From: Clostridia bacterium
GTDB taxonomy: Bacteria > Bacillota > Clostridia > Christensenellales > UBA1242
Length of the DNA stretch: 57,543 bases
Direction: 5' to 3'
Assembly (NCBI GenBank): GCA_017478185.1
Contig: JAFVEA010000002.1
Span: 1 to 57,543 of the forward strand
Shown one piece after another: positions 18,630 to 27,800 of this stretch. The first letter of the stretch is position 1. Every line of letters begins with the position of its first letter. The position numbers and the translations under genes were made by a program. The notes under the pieces are model-generated. The model was not told where the DNA came from. It worked only from the letters and a program-made list of their open reading frames with translations, and did not search any database.

Positions 18630-20030
18630 GTGGAGATATTAAAATTCAAACAAATAGTAGAGCTACCAACAAGAAGGAGTAGCGACATAAAAGAGTCTGT
18701 GTTATTTAGCAAAAAAAAGCTATCTTCTTTTCATTTGTATGAAAAACTGAAATTTAAAACTCTTCACTACGGAAAATATTTTGAGCAAGTTGTTGCTCAG
18801 CCAGATATAAGTCAAGACCAATTAACCACAAACATAGCCCAAAAATCAAATGAAGCAGTTAAAGAACAACGAGGCAAAAAGGGCAAGATTATAAGCACAA
18901 TTTTTATGATTATAAACATTTGCATTGTTGTTGGTATACTTTTATATAACTTTTTGGGAACAAAAGAACCACTAAGTTTTAGCGAACTTTTAACAACAAA
19001 AATAAATTGGCTGTGGTTATTTATTGGCGTTCTTGTTTTTTTTGCAATTTTTATTGCAGATTCAAGCGCTATTTATATGTTAATATTCCACACAACAAAA
19101 AGGTCAAGGCCGTTTTTAAGTTATAAATCGCACGCAATGTGCAGATTTTATGACAGCGTAACGCCTCTTTCAACTGGAGGACAACCTTTTCAAGTTTATT
19201 ATTTAATAAAAAGAGGGCTTCCAGCAGGAACGGCAACAAGCGTTCCTGTTGCAAAATATTTATACACTCAATTTTTTAATGTTATTTTTATGGCGACAAT
19301 TTTTATATTGCAACGGTCTTATATTGTTAAACTTTCGCCATTTATGCAAACTCTTTGCTATATTGGTTTTTCAATAACAGTTTTTTTGCTTGGCGCAATA
19401 CTATTTTTATCTCTCAGCAAAAAGGTTGCACCTGCTTGCACAATTGGACTGTTAAAGCTTTTAAACAAAATGCATATTGTGAAGAACTATAAAAAATCCT
19501 TTGTGAAAGTTATGAAAAGTGTTAAAGAATATTCTTTAACCATGAGGCAATTTGTTTCAAATGGTTGGATTGCTTTGGGGATGATGCTATCAAGAGCGTT
19601 AACATTTATTTTAACTTATTCTGTGCCTTTTGTTGTTTATGCAGTTTTCAAGCCTTTGGGGGCAGATTGGTTTAGCCTTTATGTTGAATTATTTACAATT
19701 GCAATGGTAACCGACCTTGCGTGTTGCTTTATTCCGCTTCCAGGTGGAACAGGAATGGCAGAAATTTCTTTTGCTGTTTTGTTTGGAAGTTTTTTTGGAG
19801 ATTCATTATCTGTTTGGGCACTTTTGCTTTGGCGTGTGTTCACATATTATGGAATTTTGTTGCAAGGATTAATTGTAATGCTTTATGACTATATCATTGG
19901 AAACAGAAAAATAAAGCCACTTCTTGCTAGATTTAAAGAAGAAGATGAAAAAAAAGAAATATTAGCCAGAAAAAAACAACCCATAAAAGTTGTTGATAAC
20001 AAAGAAAAAGAAAAAGGAACAAAAAAATGA
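18630..20030 (+). CDS. Flippase-like membrane protein (LPG synthase TM-region family)
   Basis: A 466-residue polytopic membrane protein of the family related to the transmembrane part of MprF and to YbhN. A cytosolic N-terminal stretch (about 1-85) precedes 7-8 hydrophobic segments. Family marks include the DSVTPLSTGGQPFQVYYL segment (about 173-190) and the late FIPLPGGTGMAEISF segment. Such proteins are implicated in lipid or lipid-linked substrate flipping; no aminoacyl-transferase domain is attached. The start is GTG 18630 with GGAG seven bases before it; the nearby ATG at 18617 is out of frame. The stop overlaps the trpS start (ATGA). Confidence 0.82.
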   Translation: MEILKFKQIVELPTRRSSDIKESVLFSKKKLSSFHLYEKLKFKTLHYGKYFEQVVAQPDISQDQLTTNIAQKSNEAVKEQRGKKGKIISTIFMIINICIVVGILLYNFLGTKEPLSFSELLTTKINWLWLFIGVLVFFAIFIADSSAIYMLIFHTTKRSRPFLSYKSHAMCRFYDSVTPLSTGGQPFQVYYLIKRGLPAGTATSVPVAKYLYTQFFNVIFMATIFILQRSYIVKLSPFMQTLCYIGFSITVFLLGAILFLSLSKKVAPACTIGLLKLLNKMHIVKNYKKSFVKVMKSVKEYSLTMRQFVSNGWIALGMMLSRALTFILTYSVPFVVYAVFKPLGADWFSLYVELFTIAMVTDLACCFIPLPGGTGMAEISFAVLFGSFFGDSLSVWALLLWRVFTYYGILLQGLIVMLYDYIIGNRKIKPLLARFKEEDEKKEILARKKQPIKVVDNKEKEKGTKK

Positions 20031-21013
20031 AAAAAAATTTATTTACCGCAGCAAAGCCAACAGGAAGATTAACTCTTGGAAATTATATTGGAGCTGTTGA
20101 CAATTGGAAAAAGATGCAAGAAGAAAACAACTCAATTTTTTGTGTTGCTGACCTTCACTCATTAACAGTGAATATTGACCCACAAGAACTTAGGTCAAAC
20201 AGCTATGCGGTTATGGCAAATTATTTGGCTTGTGGCCTAGACCCTAAAAAAGCGGTTTTATATTATCAATCACAAATTCCAGCGCATAGTGAACTTTGTT
20301 GGCTTATGGATTGTATAACAAGTATGGGTGAGGCAAGCAGAATGACTGCATACAAAGAAAAGGCAGCAAACAAAAATATGGTGTCGGTTGGGCTATTTAA
20401 TTATCCAATGCTTATGGCAGCCGACATACTTTTGTATGACACAGATTTAGTTCCAATTGGTGAAGACCAAAGGCAACATTTAGAGCTTGCCAGAAATTTG
20501 GCAATTAGGTTTAACAACAAGTATGGTGAAACTTTTGTTGTGCCACAAGGGGTATATCAAAAAGTTGGTGCCAAGATTTATAATCTTCAAAATCCAACAA
20601 AAAAAATGAGTAAAAGTGATTTTGACAACTCTGGAAACATTTTGCTGGAAGATAGCATTGATTTAATAAAGCAAAAAATCAAAAGGGCGGTAACAGACAG
20701 TGAAAGTGAAATTAGGTTTGACCCACAAAACAAGCCAGGAGTTAGCAACCTTATGTCAATTTATGCGGTTTTAACCAAAAAAGATATGAAAGAAGTTGAA
20801 AAGTTCTTTGAAGGCAAAAACTATGGGGCTTTAAAAGGTGAAGTAACAGATATTGTGATTGAAACATTGGCTCCAGTTCAAGAAAAATTTAATTATTTTA
20901 TGTCTAACACAGATGAAATTATAAAAATAGCCCAAGATGGAGCAGAAAAAATAAGAGAAAAGGCAGAAAATAAAATAAAGCTTGTTAAACAAAAAATGGG
21001 CTTAATATTTTAA
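20027..21013 (+). CDS. trpS: Tryptophan-tRNA ligase
   Basis: Class Ic synthetase that charges tRNA-Trp. The 328 residues carry the HIGH-like TLGNYIG (16-22) after the family opening AAKPTGRLT, and the KMSKS loop near 197. The four-base ATGA overlap with the flippase-like gene indicates translational coupling. No T-box leader is seen in front of the operon. Confidence 0.96.
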   Translation: MKKNLFTAAKPTGRLTLGNYIGAVDNWKKMQEENNSIFCVADLHSLTVNIDPQELRSNSYAVMANYLACGLDPKKAVLYYQSQIPAHSELCWLMDCITSMGEASRMTAYKEKAANKNMVSVGLFNYPMLMAADILLYDTDLVPIGEDQRQHLELARNLAIRFNNKYGETFVVPQGVYQKVGAKIYNLQNPTKKMSKSDFDNSGNILLEDSIDLIKQKIKRAVTDSESEIRFDPQNKPGVSNLMSIYAVLTKKDMKEVEKFFEGKNYGALKGEVTDIVIETLAPVQEKFNYFMSNTDEIIKIAQDGAEKIREKAENKIKLVKQKMGLIF

Positions 21014-21014
21014 A

Positions 21015-21044
21015 AAAGTATATCTTTAGGATATATTTTTTTAT
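21015..21044 (+). terminator. trpS terminator
   Basis: TATATC and GATATA form a short stem with a TTTAG loop before a run of Ts. Confidence 0.6.
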
Positions 21045-21074
21045 TTGACTTTTTTGATTATGTTTTGATATATT
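21045..21074 (+). promoter_or_regulatory. Promoter of the charged hypothetical protein gene
   Basis: TTGACT at 21045-21050 and TATATT at 21069-21074, spacer 18, then AAGGAGGG before the ATG. Confidence 0.6.
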
Positions 21075-21096
21075 AATAAAAAAGGAGGGCTAAAAA

Positions 21097-21870
21097 ATGG
21101 CGGACGAAAATGGTTTGATTAGTAGAATAGGTTCATCAATTTCAGGAATTTTTTCTGGCTCCCCCAAAAAAGATGATGGTAATAAAGGGGAAGATGAACA
21201 GGCTGAGCCCCAACAGAATAAAGATCAACAAGATGAACAAGATGAGCCCCAACAAAATAAAGATCAACAAGAAGATAATTCAAAAAACGCTGAAGAGGGA
21301 AAAGGGAAACAAGGCGAGGGCGGATATACTACTAAATCCCCTGTAAAGGAAGGCAGATATGATGAAGGTTATACAAATGGGCGTAAGCGTAAAAAGGAAA
21401 AAAATGGAGGCTTGTTTAAAAATCGTTTTAGCAAAAAGGAAAGACAAAAAAGAAAAGCTGCAAAAAGAGCCAAAAAAAATTTAGTGCCTGGTCCATTTAA
21501 AAAAATGGCTAATTATGCTGCTGCAAGAGATGCTCCAGGCAATCCTGTTCAGCGATCTAAAATGAAATATGATGAAACAAGAAAAAGCATGCAAAAAAAA
21601 GCTAAAAAGGCTCAAAGCAGTGAGAACCCTACAGAGGTTGACAGACTTGCAAGAGATGTTAACAAAGAGTTTAAACAGCAAAAAAAGAATGCCCTTAGGC
21701 TTATGATGGAAACAAGTAAAGCAATACAAAAAAGAATTACTGAAGGGCCCGTTGGTTGCATAAAAGATTTAAAAGGTTGTCTTTTTTCAACCGTTAAAGT
21801 TGTGTGTTTAACAATTTTGGGAGGAGCCAGCATTGTGGGAATTATTTTAAAGCTTTGCGGAGTGTTTTAA
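21097..21870 (+). CDS. Unrecognised charged protein with C-terminal membrane anchor
   Basis: A 257-residue protein I cannot assign. Residues 1-90 are acidic and Gln/Asp-rich, with a perfect internal repeat of EPQQNKDQQ at 37-45 and 50-58, encoded by a 39-base DNA repeat at 21205 and 21244. Residues 95-215 are strongly basic (KRKKEK, KKERQKRKAAKRAKKN, QKKAKKAQ), probably helical. Residues about 234-254 are hydrophobic, so the protein looks tail-anchored with a nucleic-acid- or membrane-binding middle. AAGGAGGG precedes ATG 21097. Its 3' end overlaps the stop end of a convergent small gene by four bases. Confidence 0.75.
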   Translation: MADENGLISRIGSSISGIFSGSPKKDDGNKGEDEQAEPQQNKDQQDEQDEPQQNKDQQEDNSKNAEEGKGKQGEGGYTTKSPVKEGRYDEGYTNGRKRKKEKNGGLFKNRFSKKERQKRKAAKRAKKNLVPGPFKKMANYAAARDAPGNPVQRSKMKYDETRKSMQKKAKKAQSSENPTEVDRLARDVNKEFKQQKKNALRLMMETSKAIQKRITEGPVGCIKDLKGCLFSTVKVVCLTILGGASIVGIILKLCGVF

Positions 21871-22082
21871 AGAAAGAGGTTGTCAAGTGAAAAACTATTT
21901 AATGCGGTTTGCATTGTTTGAGAGTTTGGGCAATTGTTTATTCTTCTTGTTGAAAAAACAAGAGATATGAGGGCGATTAACAAAATGATTAAAAGGGTGG
22001 TGTTGTTTGCCAAATTAACGCCGTTGCCCGTTGCCCAGAGTGCGATAATTAAAACTAAAACCAAACTTTGAGATATTGTCAT
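21867..22082 (-). CDS. Small hydrophobic protein, unknown
   Basis: A 71-residue product with two hydrophobic segments (about 5-22 and 28-44) and a polar C-terminus; no family recognised. AGGAGA sits seven bases before ATG 22082, which argues for a real gene. Its 3' end overlaps the convergent gene by four bases, and the only strong plus-strand terminator of that neighbour lies beyond this gene at 22151-22186. The neighbour's transcript is therefore predicted to run antisense across the whole of it. Confidence 0.6.
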   Translation of the reverse strand: MTISQSLVLVLIIALWATGNGVNLANNTTLLIILLIALISLVFSTRRINNCPNSQTMQTALNSFSLDNLFL

Positions 22083-22150
22083 AAATTTCTCCTATATATT
22101 TTTTAAATTAAATATGATTATTTTAAAAAAAATGTTAAAACTATGATAAG

Positions 22151-22186
22151 AAATAAGCAAAAAATTTGCTTATTTTTTGTTTTTAA
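22151..22186 (+). terminator. Strong hairpin between the small hydrophobic gene and murB
   Basis: AAATAAGCAAA and TTTGCTTATTT form a perfect 11-bp stem with an AAA loop, followed by TTTGTTTTT on the plus strand. It lies upstream of both flanking genes, so it must end plus-strand transcription arriving from 21097-21870 or attenuate murB. Confidence 0.75.
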
Positions 22187-22237
22187 TTTATCACATTTTT
22201 TTATTTATATCACTCATATATTAAAAAGAGGTGTTTT

Positions 22238-23134
22238 ATGAAAGATTTAAAAAAGATTTTGGCAAAAAGATTTAAAGAAAGATTTTTTTGTGATAAAAGT
22301 TTTAAAGACATAACAACTTTTAAAATTGGCGGAAAAATAAAGTTTTTGGTGTTTATAAAAAACTATAAAGAGATAAAATATTTGTTGAAATTTTGCCATA
22401 AAAACAAGCAAAAATATGTGATTTTGGGAGGATGCTCAAACGTTTTGTGTGGTGACAGCGGTTTTGATGGTGTTGTTATTTTAACAACAAAAATGAATGC
22501 CATAAAAAATAAAAATAATTTAGTTTTTGCTGAATGTGGGGCAAAGCTTGGAAGCGTTGTGATTTTTTCAAAAAATCACAACTTGTCTGGCTTAGAGTGG
22601 GCAATAGGGATTCCGGGAACAGTTGGCGGAAGTGCTGTGATGAATGCTGGAGCATTTAAAAAAGAGTTATATGATTTTGTTGACTCTGTTGTTATATTTG
22701 ACGGAAAAAGAGTTAAAAAACTAAAGAAAGATAAAATTGAATATGGTTATAGAACCACAATTTTTCAGAACAAAAATTATATAATTTTGGGGGTTTGGTT
22801 TTCTTTAAAAGCTAAAAGTTTTTTAGAAATTTCAAAAAATATTGATTATTATATAAGTTTAAGAAAGCAAAAGCAAAACATAACATTTCCAAACGCTGGC
22901 AGCATTTTTAAAAAAGCCAACGGGATTTCAGCTGGCAAGCTTATTGAAAGATGTGGCCTAAAGGGCTATAGGGTTGGTGATGCGATGATTTCAAAACATC
23001 ACGCAGGCTTTATTGTGAATTTGGGAAGTGCAACTCAAAAAGATGTGCAAAAACTGATTGATTTTATTTTGATTTCAGTATATAATATGTTTAGTTTAAA
23101 ACTAGAACTTGAAATAAAACAAATTGGAGAATAA
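22238..23134 (+). CDS. murB: UDP-N-acetylenolpyruvoylglucosamine reductase
   Basis: MurB reduces the enolpyruvyl group with NADPH and FAD to give UDP-MurNAc for peptidoglycan. The 298 residues show the FAD-binding GGCSNVL segment, the GLEWAIGIPGTVGGSAVMNAGAF core, YGYRTT, and the type IIb C-terminus FPNAGSIFKK...GYRVGDAMISKHHAGFIVN. AGAGGTG precedes the ATG. It heads murB-PHP-whiA. Confidence 0.95.
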   Translation: MKDLKKILAKRFKERFFCDKSFKDITTFKIGGKIKFLVFIKNYKEIKYLLKFCHKNKQKYVILGGCSNVLCGDSGFDGVVILTTKMNAIKNKNNLVFAECGAKLGSVVIFSKNHNLSGLEWAIGIPGTVGGSAVMNAGAFKKELYDFVDSVVIFDGKRVKKLKKDKIEYGYRTTIFQNKNYIILGVWFSLKAKSFLEISKNIDYYISLRKQKQNITFPNAGSIFKKANGISAGKLIERCGLKGYRVGDAMISKHHAGFIVNLGSATQKDVQKLIDFILISVYNMFSLKLELEIKQIGE

Positions 23135-23135
23135 A

Positions 23136-23876
23136 ATGAAATATCAGTTAACGGCAGATTATCACACACACACCTATAGAAGTGATGGCCATGGAACAAT
23201 TGAAGGAAACATCCAAGAAGCAATAAAAAAAGGCATAAAAACTTTGGCAATAACTGACCATGGTCCATTTCATAACAAAAAAAGTAGGTGCCCATTTGAT
23301 TATCAGCTGATAAACAAGTTTGAGCTTAAAAAGCTTCAAAAAAAATATCCTCAGATAAAGCTTTTAAGTGGCATAGAGGCAAATTTGATTTCACTTAGAG
23401 GAGATTTGGATATAACAAAACATCAGCAACAAGCGTTTGACATTATTGTTATGGGGCAACACAAAACCCCACATGGGCTAAAGTTTTGGGACAACATTTC
23501 ATGGAGGCTTAGAAACTTTTTTCCAACAAACAAATGGCGAAGAGAAAAGGTTACAAAAGCTTATTTAAAGGCAATGGAAAACAACAAAATAACTATACTT
23601 GCTCATTTAAATAGATATATAAAAGCAAACATAAAACCAATAGCTGAAATGGCTGCAAAAAAGAATATTTTGATTGAATTAAACGGAAAACGAGTTGATT
23701 TAACTCAAAGTGAAATTGATGATTGCGTTAAAGCTGGAGTTAAATTTGTTATTTCAAGTGATGCGCATTATTCTGAGCGTGTGGGTGACCCAAAAGCGGT
23801 TTGGGAGTTTTTAGAAACTCACAATGTTCCAAAAGATAGAATTGTTAACATAATGGGCGAGCCAATAATTAACTAA
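23136..23876 (+). CDS. PHP-domain phosphoesterase, YcdX type
   Basis: A 246-residue metal-dependent phosphatase-like protein with the PHP motifs DYHTHTYRSDGHG (7-19), ITDHG, a GIEAN segment, AHLNR and the final SSDAH. The family hydrolyses phosphate esters; the substrate is not known here. The start is ATG 23136, one base after the murB stop, with GGAG at 23126-23129. In many Bacillota rapZ and yvcK occupy the position between murB and whiA; here this gene does. Confidence 0.85.
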   Translation: MKYQLTADYHTHTYRSDGHGTIEGNIQEAIKKGIKTLAITDHGPFHNKKSRCPFDYQLINKFELKKLQKKYPQIKLLSGIEANLISLRGDLDITKHQQQAFDIIVMGQHKTPHGLKFWDNISWRLRNFFPTNKWRREKVTKAYLKAMENNKITILAHLNRYIKANIKPIAEMAAKKNILIELNGKRVDLTQSEIDDCVKAGVKFVISSDAHYSERVGDPKAVWEFLETHNVPKDRIVNIMGEPIIN

Positions 23877-23886
23877 AGGAGAGAAT

Positions 23887-24873
23887 ATGTCTTTTTCATC
23901 AGATGCGAAAAATGAAGTTGTTAAGTCTGAACTTCCACTAGAACAGTGTTGTGCAAAAGCAGAGTTATCTGCTCTTTTTCGCACTTGTGGGCAACTAAGC
24001 CTGAATGGTGGAAAATATTCAATAGAACTTATAACTGAAATAGCTGATTTATATTCAAGAGCACTGGCCCTTGTTAAAATTTTGTATAACGAAGTTGAAA
24101 ACTTGGGGTTAATTAAAGAAGAAAAGTCAAACGGAGCAATAAGATATCACATAACATTTCCTGAAGACTACACCGAAAGGCTTTTAAAAGATTGTTACAT
24201 CATAAGAGAAAGTGGTGAGCTTTACACTGGTATTGCTAGGGCAGTTGTTGAAAAAGAATGCTGTGAAAAAAGCTTTATAAAAGGCGTTTTCTTGGGTTGT
24301 GCCAGCGCAAATATTGTTATAAAAGATATGAATGACTTAAAAAAGCACACAGGAGGCTATCACTTAGAGTTTGTTTTTAATTCTTCATATTTTGCTGGGG
24401 ATTTTGCGCATATTTTGTCTGAATACAACATATTAGCAAAAGTTATGCAACGCAAAAAAATGTGGGTAACTTACATAAAAGAAGCCGAGCTTGTCAGTGA
24501 CATTTTGGCTTTGGTTGGAGCAAACAATGCGGTTTTAACTCTTCAAAACGAGTTTGCTGTTCGTGAGGTTAGAAACAACTTAAACAGGCAACTTAATTGT
24601 ATGAACAAAAACATAGAAAAAATGGTTGAGGCATCACTTAAGCAAATTGAGGCAATAGAGTTTATAAACAGCACCATAGGCTTAGAAAGTTTGCCTCCAA
24701 CCCTTTATGAATTATGTTTGTTAAGGCTTGCAAATCCTGAAGAAAATTATGAAAATTTATCAAAACTTATGACTGAACCATTAACAAAAAGTGGAGTTAA
24801 TCATAGGCTTAGAAAAATCTTACAAATAGCCGAAAAATTAAAAACTGAACAAGGGGGAGCCAAAGATGAGTAA
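23887..24873 (+). CDS. whiA: WhiA, sporulation/cell-division DNA-binding protein
   Basis: WhiA is a LAGLIDADG-like plus HTH protein affecting chromosome segregation and division in Bacillota and sporulation in actinomycetes. The 328 residues show the characteristic opening SFSSDAKNEV, the paired CC in EQCCAKAELSALF, the KGVFLGCASA segment, and a C-terminal HTH (LTKSGVNHRLRKILQIAE). AAAGGAGAG precedes the ATG. The gene overlaps dnaE by eight bases. Confidence 0.94.
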   Translation: MSFSSDAKNEVVKSELPLEQCCAKAELSALFRTCGQLSLNGGKYSIELITEIADLYSRALALVKILYNEVENLGLIKEEKSNGAIRYHITFPEDYTERLLKDCYIIRESGELYTGIARAVVEKECCEKSFIKGVFLGCASANIVIKDMNDLKKHTGGYHLEFVFNSSYFAGDFAHILSEYNILAKVMQRKKMWVTYIKEAELVSDILALVGANNAVLTLQNEFAVREVRNNLNRQLNCMNKNIEKMVEASLKQIEAIEFINSTIGLESLPPTLYELCLLRLANPEENYENLSKLMTEPLTKSGVNHRLRKILQIAEKLKTEQGGAKDE

Positions 24874-27800
24874 GTTTGTGCATTTGCATTTGCACACAGA
24901 ATATAGTCTTTTAGATGGAGCAACAAGAATATCAAAGCTTGTTAAAGTTTTAAAAGATAGAGGAGCGACTGCGTGCGGAATAACAGACCACGGAAATATG
25001 TATGGAACAGTAAAATTTTATGAGGCGTGCAAAAAAAATGATATAAAGCCAATTATAGGAACGGAGTTTTATGTCACAAACAATCATTTAGACAAGTCTG
25101 GGAAGTTTGAATATGCTCACATAACCATTTTGGCAAAAAATGAACAAGGTTACAAAAATTTATGTAAGCTAAATTCAATTGCTTGGATTGATGGGTTTTA
25201 TTATAAGCCAAGAATAGATTATGATTTGTTAGAAAAATATTCTGAAGGGCTGATTTGCTTGAGTGGGTGTTTAAGAGGTGATGTTCAACAACTTCTTTTA
25301 AAAGGTTTTGTTGAAGAAGCTGAAAAAATGGCATTAAAACTTAAAAATATGTTTGCCCCAGGAGATTTTTATATCGAAGTTATGGATCATGGACTGGTTG
25401 ACCAAAAACAAATACTTCCACTTCAATATAAGCTAGCTGAAAAAATTGGAGTTAAAACAGTTGCCACAAATGATGTTCACTACATCTATAAAGAGGATGC
25501 TGAACTGCAAGATATTATGATGTGCGTTTCTATGGGGAAAACTTATGACGACCCTGACCGTATGCGTATGCAAGGAAACGAATATTATCTAAAAACTGAA
25601 GAAGAAATGCGAGAAATTTTTAAAGCTCATCCAGAATCTATCGACAACACCTTTGAAGTGGCAGAAAAATGTGACTTTGACTTTGATTTTAAAAGTATGT
25701 GGTATCCAAAGTTTTTTGCTCCAGACGGAATGACAAACGAAGAATATTTAAGAAAAATAACATTGGAAGGGCTAAAGAAAAAATATAAAGAACTAACTCC
25801 ACAAGTAATGGATCGTATGGAATATGAAATGGGCATTTTGGTTAAAAGTGGTTTTGTTGATTATTATTTGGTTGTTTGGGATTTTATTAACTACGCTCGA
25901 AAAACTGGTGTGCCAGTGGGGCCAGGAAGAGGAAGTGGAGCTGCCAGCATAATTGCTTATGCCATTGGAATAACTTTGGTTGACCCACTTAAATATGACT
26001 TGTGGTTTGAAAGATTTTTGAACCCAGAAAGAGTTAGCCCGCCTGATTTTGATATTGATTTCTGCCCGCAGAGGCGTGGAGAAGTTATAGATTATGTTGT
26101 TGAAAAATATGGAGAGCCAAATGTTAGCCAGATTATAACTTTTGGAACAATGGCTGCAAAGGCTGCCATAAAAGATGTTGCAAGAGTTTTGAAAATGACA
26201 TTTAGTGAAGTTAACAAAATAACAAAATTGTTCCCATCTTTGCCAAAAATGCCAAAGCCTCCAGCAATTAAAAAGCTTTTTGGCGTTGGTCTTGATGAAA
26301 ATGATGACAAAAGTTATGTTGTTAAAGAATTAAACGATATGTATAATTCAGATATTTTAACACAAAAAATAATAGACCTTGCCATAAAACTTGAGGGAAT
26401 GCCCAGAAACACATCAATTCACGCGGCGGGAGTTATAATTTGTTGTGACCCAATAAGTGACCATGTTCCAATGGCAAAAAATGGTGATATGGTAACAACG
26501 CAATATGACAAAGGTGAAAGTGAGCATTTAGGGCTTTTGAAAATGGACTTTTTAGGGCTTATAACATTAACAGATGTTGACCTTGCTTGCCGAATGATTA
26601 AACAAAATTATGGAGTAGATTTAGATTTATATAATATGCCATATGATGACCCAGAAGTTTATAAGCTTATAGGTTCTGGAGATAATGATGGGGTGTTCCA
26701 ACTTGAAAGTCAGGGCATTAGCGGAGTGGCAAAAGAGATGAAGCCAACCAATCTTGAAGAAGTTACTGTAATTTTGGCCATGTATCGCCCAGGCCCTATG
26801 GATGAAATTCCAACTTACATAAAAAATAGAAAAAATCCAGAGAATATTCACTATCCAGATGAAAGAATGAAGCAAGTTTTGGACGTAACTTATGGGGTTA
26901 TGGTTTATCAAGAACAAGTTATGCAGATGTGTAGAGTTATTGCCGGCTACACTATGGGGCAGGCTGATGGTGTTAGAAAAATTATGGGTAAAAAACTGCA
27001 CGACAAACTCCCTGCTGAAAAGCAAAAGTTTATTTATGGTTGGGAAGACCCAGAAGGAAAAAAGAGCATAGAGGGCGCCCTAAAGCGTGGAATGAAGTTA
27101 GAAGATGCCGAACACCTTTGGAAGCAGATGGAAAAATTTGGGTCTTATGCTTTTAACAAAGCTCACGCTGTGGCGTATGCTCATGTAACTTATCAAACAG
27201 CATTTTTAAAGAAATATTACATAAAAGAATTTTACGCAGCAATTATTAACAACAGAATAACAAAAATTGATGAAGTTAAAAGATATGTTGAGTATGCAAG
27301 GCTTCACAACATAAAAGTTTTGCAACCAGACATAAACAAAAGTCAAGCATATTTTTCAGTTGAAGGAGACAACTTAAGATTTGGCTTGGGTGGAATGAAA
27401 AATGTTGGAGTTGGGCTTGTTGAACAAATTGTTGAAGAAAGAAACAAAAACGGTGAATTCACTGATTTAAGCAACTTTTTATATCGTATGGGCAGTGCGG
27501 CTCATAACAAACGCTTTTTAGAATCAATGATTTGGGGAGGCGCATTTGACTGTTTTGGCGTGCCAAGAAGCAGGCTTCACGCTGTTTATGAAGCGGCAGT
27601 AGAAATGGTTTCTGCCGATAGAAAAAATCAGGCAGATGGGCAGATGTCTTTGTTTGATTCAATGATACAAAAAGATAACAAAATAAACAAAATAGAATAT
27701 CCAAACATACCAGAATATGAAAATGGGCAAAAATTAAAGCTAGAAAAAGATGTTTTAGGAGTTTATATAAGTGGTCATCCACTGGAGCCATTTAGAGAAG

